DNA from: Spirochaetota bacterium
GTDB lineage: Bacteria; Spirochaetota; UBA4802; UBA5550
Assembly (NCBI GenBank): GCA_016928865.1
Contig: JAFGJX010000061.1
Location: forward strand, 1 to 60,639
Reading direction: 5' to 3'
DNA length: 60,639 nt
Shown: positions 8,901 through 16,253 of the stretch, piece by piece
Numbering within the stretch: position 1 is the stretch's first letter
Layout: each line of letters begins with the position of its first letter
The notes under the pieces: model-generated
Seen by the model: only the letters and a program-made list of their open reading frames with translations
Told to the model about the DNA's origin: nothing
Database searches by the model: none
Program-made: the position numbers and the translations under genes

Positions 8901-11900
8901 TCAAGGAGCAAGTATTAACGAAGGAGTTGACGCTCTCCTCCACGCCAATCCCCTTCACCTTCCGCCCAAAAGAGGCGGGCGGATACGCCATCATCGTGAG
9001 CGAAAGCGGCGGCATGAGCTACTCCCGCGAGAACTTTTACGCCTGGGGCGGCGAGATGGTCTCATGGTTCATGGATGACGACGACGCGATCACCCTGGTC
9101 CCGGATAAGAAGGAGTACGAGCCGGGCGAGACGGCGCGGGTGCTCATCCAGTCGCCCTTCCCGCGGTGCAAGGCCATCGTCACGCTTGAACGCGAGTCGG
9201 TGATCTGGCAGAAAACCATGGACATCACGGAAAGCGGAACGCCGGTTGACGTGCCCATAAAGGAGGAATATCTTCCGAACGTCTTCCTCTCGGTCATGCT
9301 GGTGCGGCCGCGCGTTGAGCTTCCTGAAAACGCGGACCCGAAAATCCGCGAGGAGTACATCAAGAACGACCTCGGCATGCCGCGCTTCAAGGCGGGGATC
9401 ACGAAGATATCGGTCAGCAACGCGTCGAAAAAGGCCCGGCTCGAGGTGACGCCGGATAAAAACGATTACAGCCCCGGCGACCCGGTCACCATATCCATAC
9501 TGACCCAGCCCGGAGCAGAGGTGGCCCTGGCTGTGGCGGACCGCGCCGTTCTTGACCTGATTGATTACCGGTATGCCAATCCGGTGAACAAACTCTACCA
9601 GAACTGGCCGCTGGGCGTGCGCATTCTGGATAACCGCCGCTTTCTCATTAAGCAGTACCGCTACACCCAGAAGGGCGAAAGCCCCGGGGGCCAGGGCAAG
9701 GGCGACGAGCTCGAAGGCCTGGGCGGGTTTGACAAAGACAGCGAGGACGGGTCGCGGAAGGACATCCGCTATACTGCATACTGGAACCCGGCAGTCATCG
9801 CGGACAGAGAGGGAAAGGCGACCGTGACCTTCACCCTGCCGCACAACCTGACGACCTTCCGCATTATGGCGCTCGCTTCGGTGAACGGGAAATACCGGAA
9901 CGCCAGCCGTGAGTTCAGGGTGCGCAAGGCCCTGGTAATTCAGAAAAACCTGCCGCGGTTCATACGGCCCGGCGACTCCCTCTCGCTCGGGGCGGTCGTC
10001 ATCAACCAGACCGGCCGGAGCGGCGATTTCGTCTTCTCCGTCCAGTCTCCGCTCCTGCAGGGCCCGGTGACGACATCAACAGTGACCATCGGCGCAGGCG
10101 AGGCGAAGGAGATAACCTTCCCCGTCTCCCTCAATATACCGGCCTACCTTGCACAGAAAAAGGCCCCCGTGAAGGAAGGGACCGATTCCGGACCACGGGA
10201 CCCGGCGGGCCAGGTGACGGTGTCCGGCTGGCTTTCCGTGAAACCGGTCAACCTTGCCCCGTTCACCGCGGCAGGCTTTAAAAAGAGCGATGTCATGGAC
10301 CGGCTCGCCTTTTCCTTCCCGGTTCGCGAGCAGCCGCCGGAGGAGGCCTTCACCGTGGCCGGATTCACCACGGCCGAAGAGAAGGAATTCATCCAGTTCC
10401 CGTCGCCGGGGCGCGTGCTTGCGGGCATGGGCGGGCTTGACATCACCCTGGCGCCCACCGCCCTGGTCGGTCTGAACAAGGCCTTCACCTTCTATAAAAC
10501 CAACCCGTTCTTCTGCCTGGAGCAGCGGGCATCCGCGTTTCTCCTTGCGATGTCGGCGGGCGAGCTGCTCAAACAGTTCTCCTTCCGGCCGCCCAGCGAC
10601 AGGGACTACGATTTCTCCAGGATAGAGGATCTGTTTCTCGGCGAAATCGGCGACTTTGTTAACGCGGACGGCGGGTTCAAGGCATGGAAGTCCGACCGGT
10701 CCGACAGGAGCGATCCCTACCTGACAGCGTACGTGGTCTTCATCTTGCAGATGGCGAAACAGAACGGGTATGACGTGAAATCGTCGGTCCTGAGCGGCGC
10801 TACCGACTACCTGGAAGAGTACGTGCGCGAGCCGCGGCAGGACGGTTACCGGTACATCCTCGAAACCTTCGCCCTGATAAACTACGTGCTCGCGGTGAGC
10901 GGCGATTACAACTCGTCGCTCACGGACCTCCTGCTCGACAATGAGAAAAAACTATCGCTCCGAGCGCAGGCGTACCTGGCCCTGGCGATTGCGGTCAAGA
11001 AGGACGTCACCGACTATCGGAATAACCGCCACCTGAAGCGGATCGTCGAGAACATCAAAAACCGCATGAACATCACGACCCGGAAGGTCTCCTTCAGGGA
11101 AGAAGGGGCCGGCGGCTATGACCGCGCCTTCTACTCGGGCGGCTCCACCGCCGGCGTCATCCTTCGGCTCATGATGAAGGTGGACCGCGACAACCCGCTC
11201 ATCGCGGGCATGGTGCAGTACATCATCGCGGACAGGGGCAGCACGGTATGGGGGGACAGCCACAGCGCGGGCCAGGCCGCCCTCGCACTCCGGGAATATT
11301 ACCGGGCCTATGAGTCGGGCCCCGGCGGGTCCTCCTTCAAAGGGAGCGTGACCCTCAACGGCAGGGCCCTGTTCGAGCCCGTGCTTGACCGGGAGAAGCT
11401 CGACGTGCATTCATTTGGCCTGCCGCTGGACGGCCTGTACGCCTACGGCCCGGCCGGCGTGAACCATCCGATGGTCTTCTCCTCGTCGAAAGACAGACGG
11501 CTCTACTATACCGCCACTCTGAACTACTTCCCGGTGCTCGCGAAGATCGAGCCGCGCGACGAGGGAATGGAGATCCAGCGTAACATCATCGATCTGGGGC
11601 GGCCGTCAAAGACCGACAGGGCCGGCACGGTCACGCGCGGCAGCCTGACGCGGGGCACCATCTACATGGTCAGGATCCGCGTGGTGGCGCCGAAGCCCTG
11701 CTTCAACGCCCTTATCACGGACCCGCTCCCCTCGAACGTGGAGATCGTTAACACGGCCTTCAAGACCGAGGAGTCATCGCTCTCAAAGCACGCGTCCAAG
11801 GAGAGGCCGTCGTACGAATACTGGTGGATGGACTCGCAGCCGACGATCGAGTACCGCGATGACCGGGTCGTGATCGTGCAGAACTATCTCGCGCCCGGCA

Positions 11901-12031
11901 TGCACGAGTTCACCTACCTGGTGCGTCCCCTGCTCAGGGGGACCGCCCAGGCCCCGGCCGCGCAATCGAAGCTGATGTACGAGCCGGAGGTGTTCGGCCG
12001 CACCGGCAGCGGATCGCTGGCCGTGAAGTGA
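5915..12031 (+). CDS. Bacterial alpha-2-macroglobulin family protein, 2038 aa
   Basis: This is a protease-trapping protein of the periplasm. It has an N-terminal MG1-like region, MG2-type modules (for example P-G-D-T-V-N-I-K-G near residue 695 and a second set near 1185), the A2M core with the F-R-I-M-A segment near 1315, and a thioester domain with the intact motif C1534-L-E-Q1537. Conserved C-x-E-Q forms the internal thioester that covalently captures attacking proteases. The first ~87 residues are basic and cytoplasmic-looking and are followed by one hydrophobic segment at about 88-106. It therefore appears anchored in the inner membrane rather than lipid-anchored like E. coli YfhM. It is translationally coupled to pbpC (TGATG overlap at 12029-12033), the classic genomic partnership. 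The role in defence or cell-wall surveillance is family knowledge. Confidence 0.92.
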   Translation: MKINKIFRAIAASPKFLAQKVYSLANCSAATITSLFRKAPALAGRARAWLTALRFNRAAAERTKRFSGEIWSGSLKPFFSIKRNRIMTALGGAMVIAIALVAGPLISGGVPDIKPDTYREPAPMDNTVLRIIQAAPTGKISGDEPRKEVTVVFNHPLVPLAQLEQKTTGIMEISPAIKGNFRWYGSRICAFIPENGWEFGRTYTFTIRKGTRSLNGKTLPQDYSFWFTFEIPDLNVSVYPIPYQPSTIDYNQTFSLNFSHPVSLNRIRASIRLVCNNRDVPFAVAYRERSSDSDYDYDEYGYYAGQQSQDESRNRRTVILTPTGRFDRDAPVQLIVQKGLRAEGGAAELKKDFTLNRNTHGPLTVTFKNEGGNFYQDFWRNQIEFNNVVDLAAARAAIRVTPAVPWRERTQGRTRSIGLLSWAVQPGATYRFVIGAISDIHGNALVSGDREFEITVPEFRPEFSLESDRTLLESAMSQKVPVEMANMPVITVGTAPFTLKHIQKSLADRDYRILDSLKYSTAEWKTGVDKYTSGRVGYDLRKHLSPDRKGWVGVIFSGTVIDYRGKPKEETGGQLIQATDLGLSVKEAYDSSHIWVHSLSGGIPVKNAEITFYDIDDKIGTMRTDEEGYCRIPKKDPGLLEKSLYVAAANRDDRAYVTAREHDLPMYYVCNQFNSKAWKRLLGGEIIFDRKLYRPGDTVNIKGILAVREKGGLTPLRNTKIIVTIANSKGEEILSEKIATSQQGGLWTSVEIPADAPLGHYQVRMAESDDSYINDTFQVEEFRPVSFSVNVSGVSDARVGESLPVSIEGRYLFGAPMQSAPVSYSCMRVKRRVSFPNYSEFTFGDGQLWEDTDVDWSNAGYYTGDSGRLDSAGKYAFDLALRPMLNQEKLQSPEQTLQLSDIYDLKMEAKVRDVDDKTVTKTAYSTVYPGSFLIGIRTKNRYQHYNNDFTFDLVALANDGGAADGRRAVVTVIRYNYTSIMSKGPGGTMQPRNMLVKEQVLTKELTLSSTPIPFTFRPKEAGGYAIIVSESGGMSYSRENFYAWGGEMVSWFMDDDDAITLVPDKKEYEPGETARVLIQSPFPRCKAIVTLERESVIWQKTMDITESGTPVDVPIKEEYLPNVFLSVMLVRPRVELPENADPKIREEYIKNDLGMPRFKAGITKISVSNASKKARLEVTPDKNDYSPGDPVTISILTQPGAEVALAVADRAVLDLIDYRYANPVNKLYQNWPLGVRILDNRRFLIKQYRYTQKGESPGGQGKGDELEGLGGFDKDSEDGSRKDIRYTAYWNPAVIADREGKATVTFTLPHNLTTFRIMALASVNGKYRNASREFRVRKALVIQKNLPRFIRPGDSLSLGAVVINQTGRSGDFVFSVQSPLLQGPVTTSTVTIGAGEAKEITFPVSLNIPAYLAQKKAPVKEGTDSGPRDPAGQVTVSGWLSVKPVNLAPFTAAGFKKSDVMDRLAFSFPVREQPPEEAFTVAGFTTAEEKEFIQFPSPGRVLAGMGGLDITLAPTALVGLNKAFTFYKTNPFFCLEQRASAFLLAMSAGELLKQFSFRPPSDRDYDFSRIEDLFLGEIGDFVNADGGFKAWKSDRSDRSDPYLTAYVVFILQMAKQNGYDVKSSVLSGATDYLEEYVREPRQDGYRYILETFALINYVLAVSGDYNSSLTDLLLDNEKKLSLRAQAYLALAIAVKKDVTDYRNNRHLKRIVENIKNRMNITTRKVSFREEGAGGYDRAFYSGGSTAGVILRLMMKVDRDNPLIAGMVQYIIADRGSTVWGDSHSAGQAALALREYYRAYESGPGGSSFKGSVTLNGRALFEPVLDREKLDVHSFGLPLDGLYAYGPAGVNHPMVFSSSKDRRLYYTATLNYFPVLAKIEPRDEGMEIQRNIIDLGRPSKTDRAGTVTRGSLTRGTIYMVRIRVVAPKPCFNALITDPLPSNVEIVNTAFKTEESSLSKHASKERPSYEYWWMDSQPTIEYRDDRVVIVQNYLAPGMHEFTYLVRPLLRGTAQAPAAQSKLMYEPEVFGRTGSGSLAVK

Positions 12032-14238
12032 TGCCGTCTGCCGCGCGCATCGGATCGGTCGCCCTCCGGACAGCGGCCGTAGCGGTCCTCGCGGGCCTTG
12101 CCATCTTCCTGGCCTTGCCGGTCCGGCCGGAGCGGCTGCAGGGCACCCAGTCGCTCCGCGTGCTCTCCCGCGAGGGAACGGTGCTGCGCCAGTTCCGAAC
12201 CGCAGGCCAGGGCGCGTATGCTGAATGGATAGACCTGCGCGAGCAGCCGGAATTTCTGGTGCGGGCGGCCCTTCTCGCAGAAGACCGGCGCTTCTATGCG
12301 CACCCGGGGTTTGATCCCGCTGCCATGGCGCGCGCCGCGGTGCAGAACGCGGCAGAACGGCGGATCGTGTCCGGCGGCTCTACCATCACCCAGCAGCTCG
12401 CGCGAATCGCGTGGAAAGACACGCTCCCCTCCAACAAGTACGCACGCAAGCTCTGCGAGCTGTTCCTCGCCCTCAAACTCGAGTTCCGCTTCCCCAAGGA
12501 TAGGATCCTCGAATGCTGGCTCAACCGCGTGCCCATGAAATACAACCAGTCCGGGTTCCCATCAGCGGCCAAGCGGATCTTCGGCAGGGACATCCGCTTC
12601 CTGACCCGCGAGGAGCTCGCCGCCCTGATAATCCTCATTCGCCAGAACATGGTGCCGGAGAAGAAGTTCGACGCGCGGTTCCTCCGGCTCTGGAACCGGA
12701 TCGAGGAAGGACCGCCGCGCAACATCGACGCGCTGCGCGGGGCCGTGTTCTCACCCCCTCCCTTCACCCCGGTGCGGGCGGATTCCTCAACCCTCCATTT
12801 CGAGGCATGGCTGCGCGCTTCGAATCCGGGGCTTGCGGGCAATGTCCGCACCTGCATCTCGGAGAACCTGAACGAGCAGATCACGAAAATCGTTAACAGC
12901 GAGCTTCTGTTCCTGGAGCGGTACGACACGGAAAACGCCGCGGTCGTCGCGCTCGATCTCGCGGGCGGAGACCGGCTCCCGCTGGCCGCCATGGTCGGCT
13001 CCCGCAACTTCAGAGGATCGATCAACGGACAGGTGAACGGCTGCCTTGCCGTGCGCGAGGCGGGAAGCTCGTTGAAGCCGCTTCTCTACGCGCTTGCCAT
13101 GGACGAAAAGGGCTATCTTCCGAACACGATCATCGACGACCGCGAGCAGGGTTACCCCTCGGACGGGGGGGAAACCTACATCCCGAAAAACTACGACCTT
13201 GCCTGCTGGGGCCCACTCACCGTGCGGGAAGCGCTGGGGGCTTCGCGGAACATCCCGGCAGTATCGACGCTTCGGGCTGTCGGGGTCCCGGCATTCTACA
13301 CGCTCCTCCACAGGGCGGGATTTGACCACATGACGCGGGAGCCGGGCCATTACGGACACGGGCTGGCGCTTGGCACCGGCGGCGCGAGCCTCATGCAGCT
13401 GGCGCGCGTGTACGCCGCCATAGCCCGGGGCGGCGCGCTTCTCCCGGTCCTCATCGGGGAGGACAGCCGGGGCAACCCCATACTGACCGGCGAGAGCGCG
13501 CGACTCATGACTGAAAAGACCGCGTTTTACATAACCTCCATCCTGGCAGACCACGAAATCAGGCGTCGCGCCACGCAGGGGAGCAGGAACTTCCTCGATT
13601 TTCCCTTTGATGTGTCGGTTAAAACCGGAACGTCGAAGGATTATCGCGACGCATGGACACTGGGCTTCACCCCTCGCTACGTCGTGGGCGTGTGGGTGGG
13701 AAACTTCTCCGGAAGGCCCATGAAGCGCGTTTCCGGATCATGGGGATCCGGCCGTATCTTTCACCAGGTCGTGCGGCTCCTGACCGGGAGCGACCGGCCC
13801 CGTTTCAGGCGGCCCGACGGCTACCGTACCCTGAAGCTGTGCCGGATGAGCGGCAAGCTCGCCCGAGAATCGTGTCCCTCCTGCCGCGAGACATTCGCGC
13901 CCGGCGACGAGCCGCGGGAAAGCTGTCCTCTCTCGCACGAAAGCGCGCACGCGTTCAATCCGGATGCGGTCCCTGCGGTAATTTCACCCGCTCCGGGCGA
14001 GACCTTCGTGCTGGACCCGCTCGTTCCCCGGAACCGCCAGCCGGTGCCGGTGAAGATATCATACCGGGGCGACTCCTCCCGAGAAACAAAGCGGTACTAT
14101 TTCTCCATTGACGGCGGTCCGCGCAGGCACTTGACGCGCGACATCGAGGAGCCGGTGCCGCTGCAGCGTGGCAGGCACCGGATCACGATCCATGATGGAG
14201 CGGCCGTCATCGAAACGGTGGTTTTTACAATAGAGTAA
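12031..14238 (+). CDS. pbpC: Penicillin-binding protein 1C
   Basis: This is a bifunctional peptidoglycan synthase of about 735 residues with an N-terminal signal anchor (about 10-28). The GT51 glycosyltransferase domain has the catalytic E-D-R-R-F-Y (E84 counting from ATG 12031) and G-G-S-T-I-T-Q-Q. The transpeptidase domain has S346-S-L-K349, S-R-N and K531-T-G. A C-terminal PBP1C-specific domain (about 620-735) with several cysteines follows. GTG 12028 is an in-frame alternative, but ATG 12031 overlaps the stop of the A2M gene as TGATG, typical of coupling. PBP1C proteins occur beside bacterial alpha-2-macroglobulins in many genomes, where the pair is thought to guard and repair the wall. 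A terminator follows about 55 bp downstream. Confidence 0.93.
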   Translation: MPSAARIGSVALRTAAVAVLAGLAIFLALPVRPERLQGTQSLRVLSREGTVLRQFRTAGQGAYAEWIDLREQPEFLVRAALLAEDRRFYAHPGFDPAAMARAAVQNAAERRIVSGGSTITQQLARIAWKDTLPSNKYARKLCELFLALKLEFRFPKDRILECWLNRVPMKYNQSGFPSAAKRIFGRDIRFLTREELAALIILIRQNMVPEKKFDARFLRLWNRIEEGPPRNIDALRGAVFSPPPFTPVRADSSTLHFEAWLRASNPGLAGNVRTCISENLNEQITKIVNSELLFLERYDTENAAVVALDLAGGDRLPLAAMVGSRNFRGSINGQVNGCLAVREAGSSLKPLLYALAMDEKGYLPNTIIDDREQGYPSDGGETYIPKNYDLACWGPLTVREALGASRNIPAVSTLRAVGVPAFYTLLHRAGFDHMTREPGHYGHGLALGTGGASLMQLARVYAAIARGGALLPVLIGEDSRGNPILTGESARLMTEKTAFYITSILADHEIRRRATQGSRNFLDFPFDVSVKTGTSKDYRDAWTLGFTPRYVVGVWVGNFSGRPMKRVSGSWGSGRIFHQVVRLLTGSDRPRFRRPDGYRTLKLCRMSGKLARESCPSCRETFAPGDEPRESCPLSHESAHAFNPDAVPAVISPAPGETFVLDPLVPRNRQPVPVKISYRGDSSRETKRYYFSIDGGPRRHLTRDIEEPVPLQRGRHRITIHDGAAVIETVVFTIE

Positions 14239-14290
14239 CGTCCGTCCGGAGTGTACCCGTTGTCAGTGCGGGAATGATAGAGAACAAGAG

Positions 14291-14323
14291 AGGGGCCGCC
14301 CAAAAAGGACGGCCCTTTATTAT
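14291..14323 (+). terminator. Rho-independent terminator after pbpC
   Basis: GGGCCGCCC and GGACGGCCC form a 9-bp stem with one mismatch and an A-rich loop, followed by TTTATTATT. It lies between the convergent pbpC and the outer-membrane gene and best serves the plus strand. Confidence 0.7.
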
Positions 14324-14348
14324 TGAGGAAAGATTTCCCGCGTGCATG

Positions 14349-15337
14349 CTATGACTTGCCGCCCTTGCTTCCCGCGATCTCAAGGGTATACACCGCGGAG
14401 AAAGTCAGCCCGTAGTAATGGTCCCAGGTATGGTTGTAGCCATGCTCCCGCGTGTATTTATACGCCATATCTGCGAAAAGAAGCATAGCCGGGGAAAAAT
14501 CGGCATACAGGTCATTGGTAAAGCCGTCAACATAATATCTCATAAACTGATACCTGAATCCCAGGGAAAGGGTGGTGCTGATGGCTTCGATGAAATATGC
14601 GATTGATGTGCTGATGTTTCCTCCGTAGATATTGAAGCGTTCTTTTTCCAGGTAGAGCCGGGGATTGACCGACCCCAGGGTTCCCACATTCAGCTGCTCA
14701 GACCGCGCATCGACCTTCGTCCGCAGATACAGGGCCGATATGTCCGCAAGGAAGTTCAGGTTCTTGATTATCGGAACATCAAACCCCAGACCGACCTCAG
14801 CGCCGTACCCGTTTGATTCCGCGTGATTCGTGTCAAGGTCGCCGGAATTGTTGTCTCTAATAATATATAGCTTTTCCCGAAAATCGTAATGCTGCCATTT
14901 GAATCCTGCGAAAACCCTGAGCCAGTCGATGACCCTGCAGCTTACGGAAGCGTCCAGGCCGCTTCTAGACACGGAAAAGTATGATTTCGATGCTGCGTCC
15001 ACCGCGTCTTCAGCGTCGAAATTGGCATCGGACCTTGAACCCTTATACTTGGTACTCATCAGGTAGGTCCCGGAAACGATCCAGCGGTCGAGAAAGCTGA
15101 CTGATGCTGTTGGCCCGTACAGCAAAGCCGGGTTCATGGAAAAGTTAGATTTAAAATGCCTGTTGATGGGAAAATTTCCGTATTGTACGTATAGCGCAGG
15201 TCATCCTTAAAAAACGGGTCCCACCACGAGCACCAGAGCGCCGGCCCGAAGCTAATGTCTACGGCATAAACGGCGGCCGGCGCCGAGGATAGAAGAAAGC
15301 ACGACACAAGAAAGAGGAAAAATATTCTACGTTTCAT
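14349..15337 (-). pseudogene. Outer-membrane beta-barrel protein gene split by a one-base frameshift
   Basis: Two overlapping frames make one protein. The first (start ATG 15337, stop at 15134) encodes a signal peptide of about 25 residues ending A-V-Y-A and about 40 mature residues. The second continues to 14349 and contains alternating amphipathic strands, aromatic girdle residues and long polar loops, as in a porin-like barrel. Joining the frames near 15168-15174 (GGGAAAA on the plus strand) gives a smooth T-E-I-F-P-I-N-R-H-F-K-S-N-F-S-M-N-P. Restoring one base in the CCC run on the coding strand would repair it to about 328 residues. Either this is a real disrupted gene, or slippage, or a sequencing error. 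GAGG before the ATG sits in the palindrome GAGGTATACCTC (15338-15349). Substrate unknown. Confidence 0.7.
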
Positions 15338-15558
15338 GAGGTATACCTCGGGGAATATTTTTTATAAACAATTGGTAGAATTCGCCTCAGTCTGACATGC
15401 AGCCTGGATAAGTCAAGGCAAGAACAAGGTTGCTTTGAAAAAATTGTGCCGGTCGGCTGTATGATCAATAATAAACCGCCCAAACAGATCCCCACTCTCA
15501 CCCGGTTTAATGGCTCGGGCAGAGGACCTGAAGCGTGTCACAGCAAGACTGTGAAGCG

Positions 15559-15578
15559 TTAAAAAGGGCCGAGCGGCC
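15559..15578 (-). terminator. Probable terminator for the PBP1A-isochorismatase operon
   Basis: On the minus strand GGCCG-CT-CGGCC is followed by CTTTTTAA, about 100 nt after the stop of the isochorismatase gene at 15676. The stem is short but GC-only. The rest of the 338-bp gap (15338-15675) shows no gene. Confidence 0.5.
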
Positions 15579-15675
15579 AATGGCTGTCTGAATTCTCAGC
15601 TTGCATGCCCGAGTTTTGCGGGATGCGGGGTTTCTCCCAAGCCCGATATCCTTACCGGGACAGGTTCTCTGAAAT

Positions 15676-16239
15676 TTACTTGAACAGGGGCGCGAGCTTC
15701 TTGAACTCATCAGTGCCCGCCTTCTCCAGCAGCATAAACGATATTGTCTCGGTTGGATAGACCAGGGCGCCGGCCCGTTCAAGCGAGCGCAGCGCGTAGC
15801 GCCAGTCATGCTTTCTCCTCGACGCGACCGCGTCGCTCGCCACGACGACGCGGTATCCGTCCGCAAGGAGGCTCAGGGCGGTCTGGAACACGCACACGTG
15901 CGTCTCGATGCCTGCGAGAATGAAGGTCTTCCTTCCGCACGAGGCTATTTCCCGCCGCAGGCCCTCGTCCTTCGTGCAGTCGAAATGGAGCTTCTCGGGA
16001 AAAACGGCGCGCCCGAGCCGCGCCGCCAGGGCGGGAAGCGTTTCCCCCAGTCCCTTCCGGTACTGCTCCGACACGACAACCGGCATGCCGAAAAGCTTCG
16101 CCGTCTCGATCAGGATGCCCGTGTTCTTCACCGCCTGTTTCATGACGCTTTCCTGCATGGCGGCAGCGAGCCGTTCCTGTATATCGATAACGAGGAGTGC
16201 CGAATCTTCCCTTTTTAAAATAAACTGATCCGCGTTCAT
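15676..16239 (-). CDS. Isochorismatase-family cysteine hydrolase, 187 aa
   Basis: The protein shows the full isochorismatase-fold triad: D19 in L-L-V-I-D-I-Q, K83 in F-P-E-K-L, and nucleophile C116 in G-I-E-T-H-V-C. The family hydrolyses amides, such as nicotinamide or ureido compounds, or vinyl ethers, by a Cys-dependent mechanism; the substrate here cannot be read from sequence. Start ATG 16239 is chosen because AAAGGGGAAA precedes it at good spacing and the domain begins right after. A longer frame to 16401 would overlap the mrcA coding region. It lies 14 bp after the mrcA stop, so the two are probably co-transcribed. It is cytoplasmic. Confidence 0.85.
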   Translation of the reverse strand: MNADQFILKREDSALLVIDIQERLAAAMQESVMKQAVKNTGILIETAKLFGMPVVVSEQYRKGLGETLPALAARLGRAVFPEKLHFDCTKDEGLRREIASCGRKTFILAGIETHVCVFQTALSLLADGYRVVVASDAVASRRKHDWRYALRSLERAGALVYPTETISFMLLEKAGTDEFKKLAPLFK

Positions 16240-16253
16240 TGCCGTTTCCCCTT

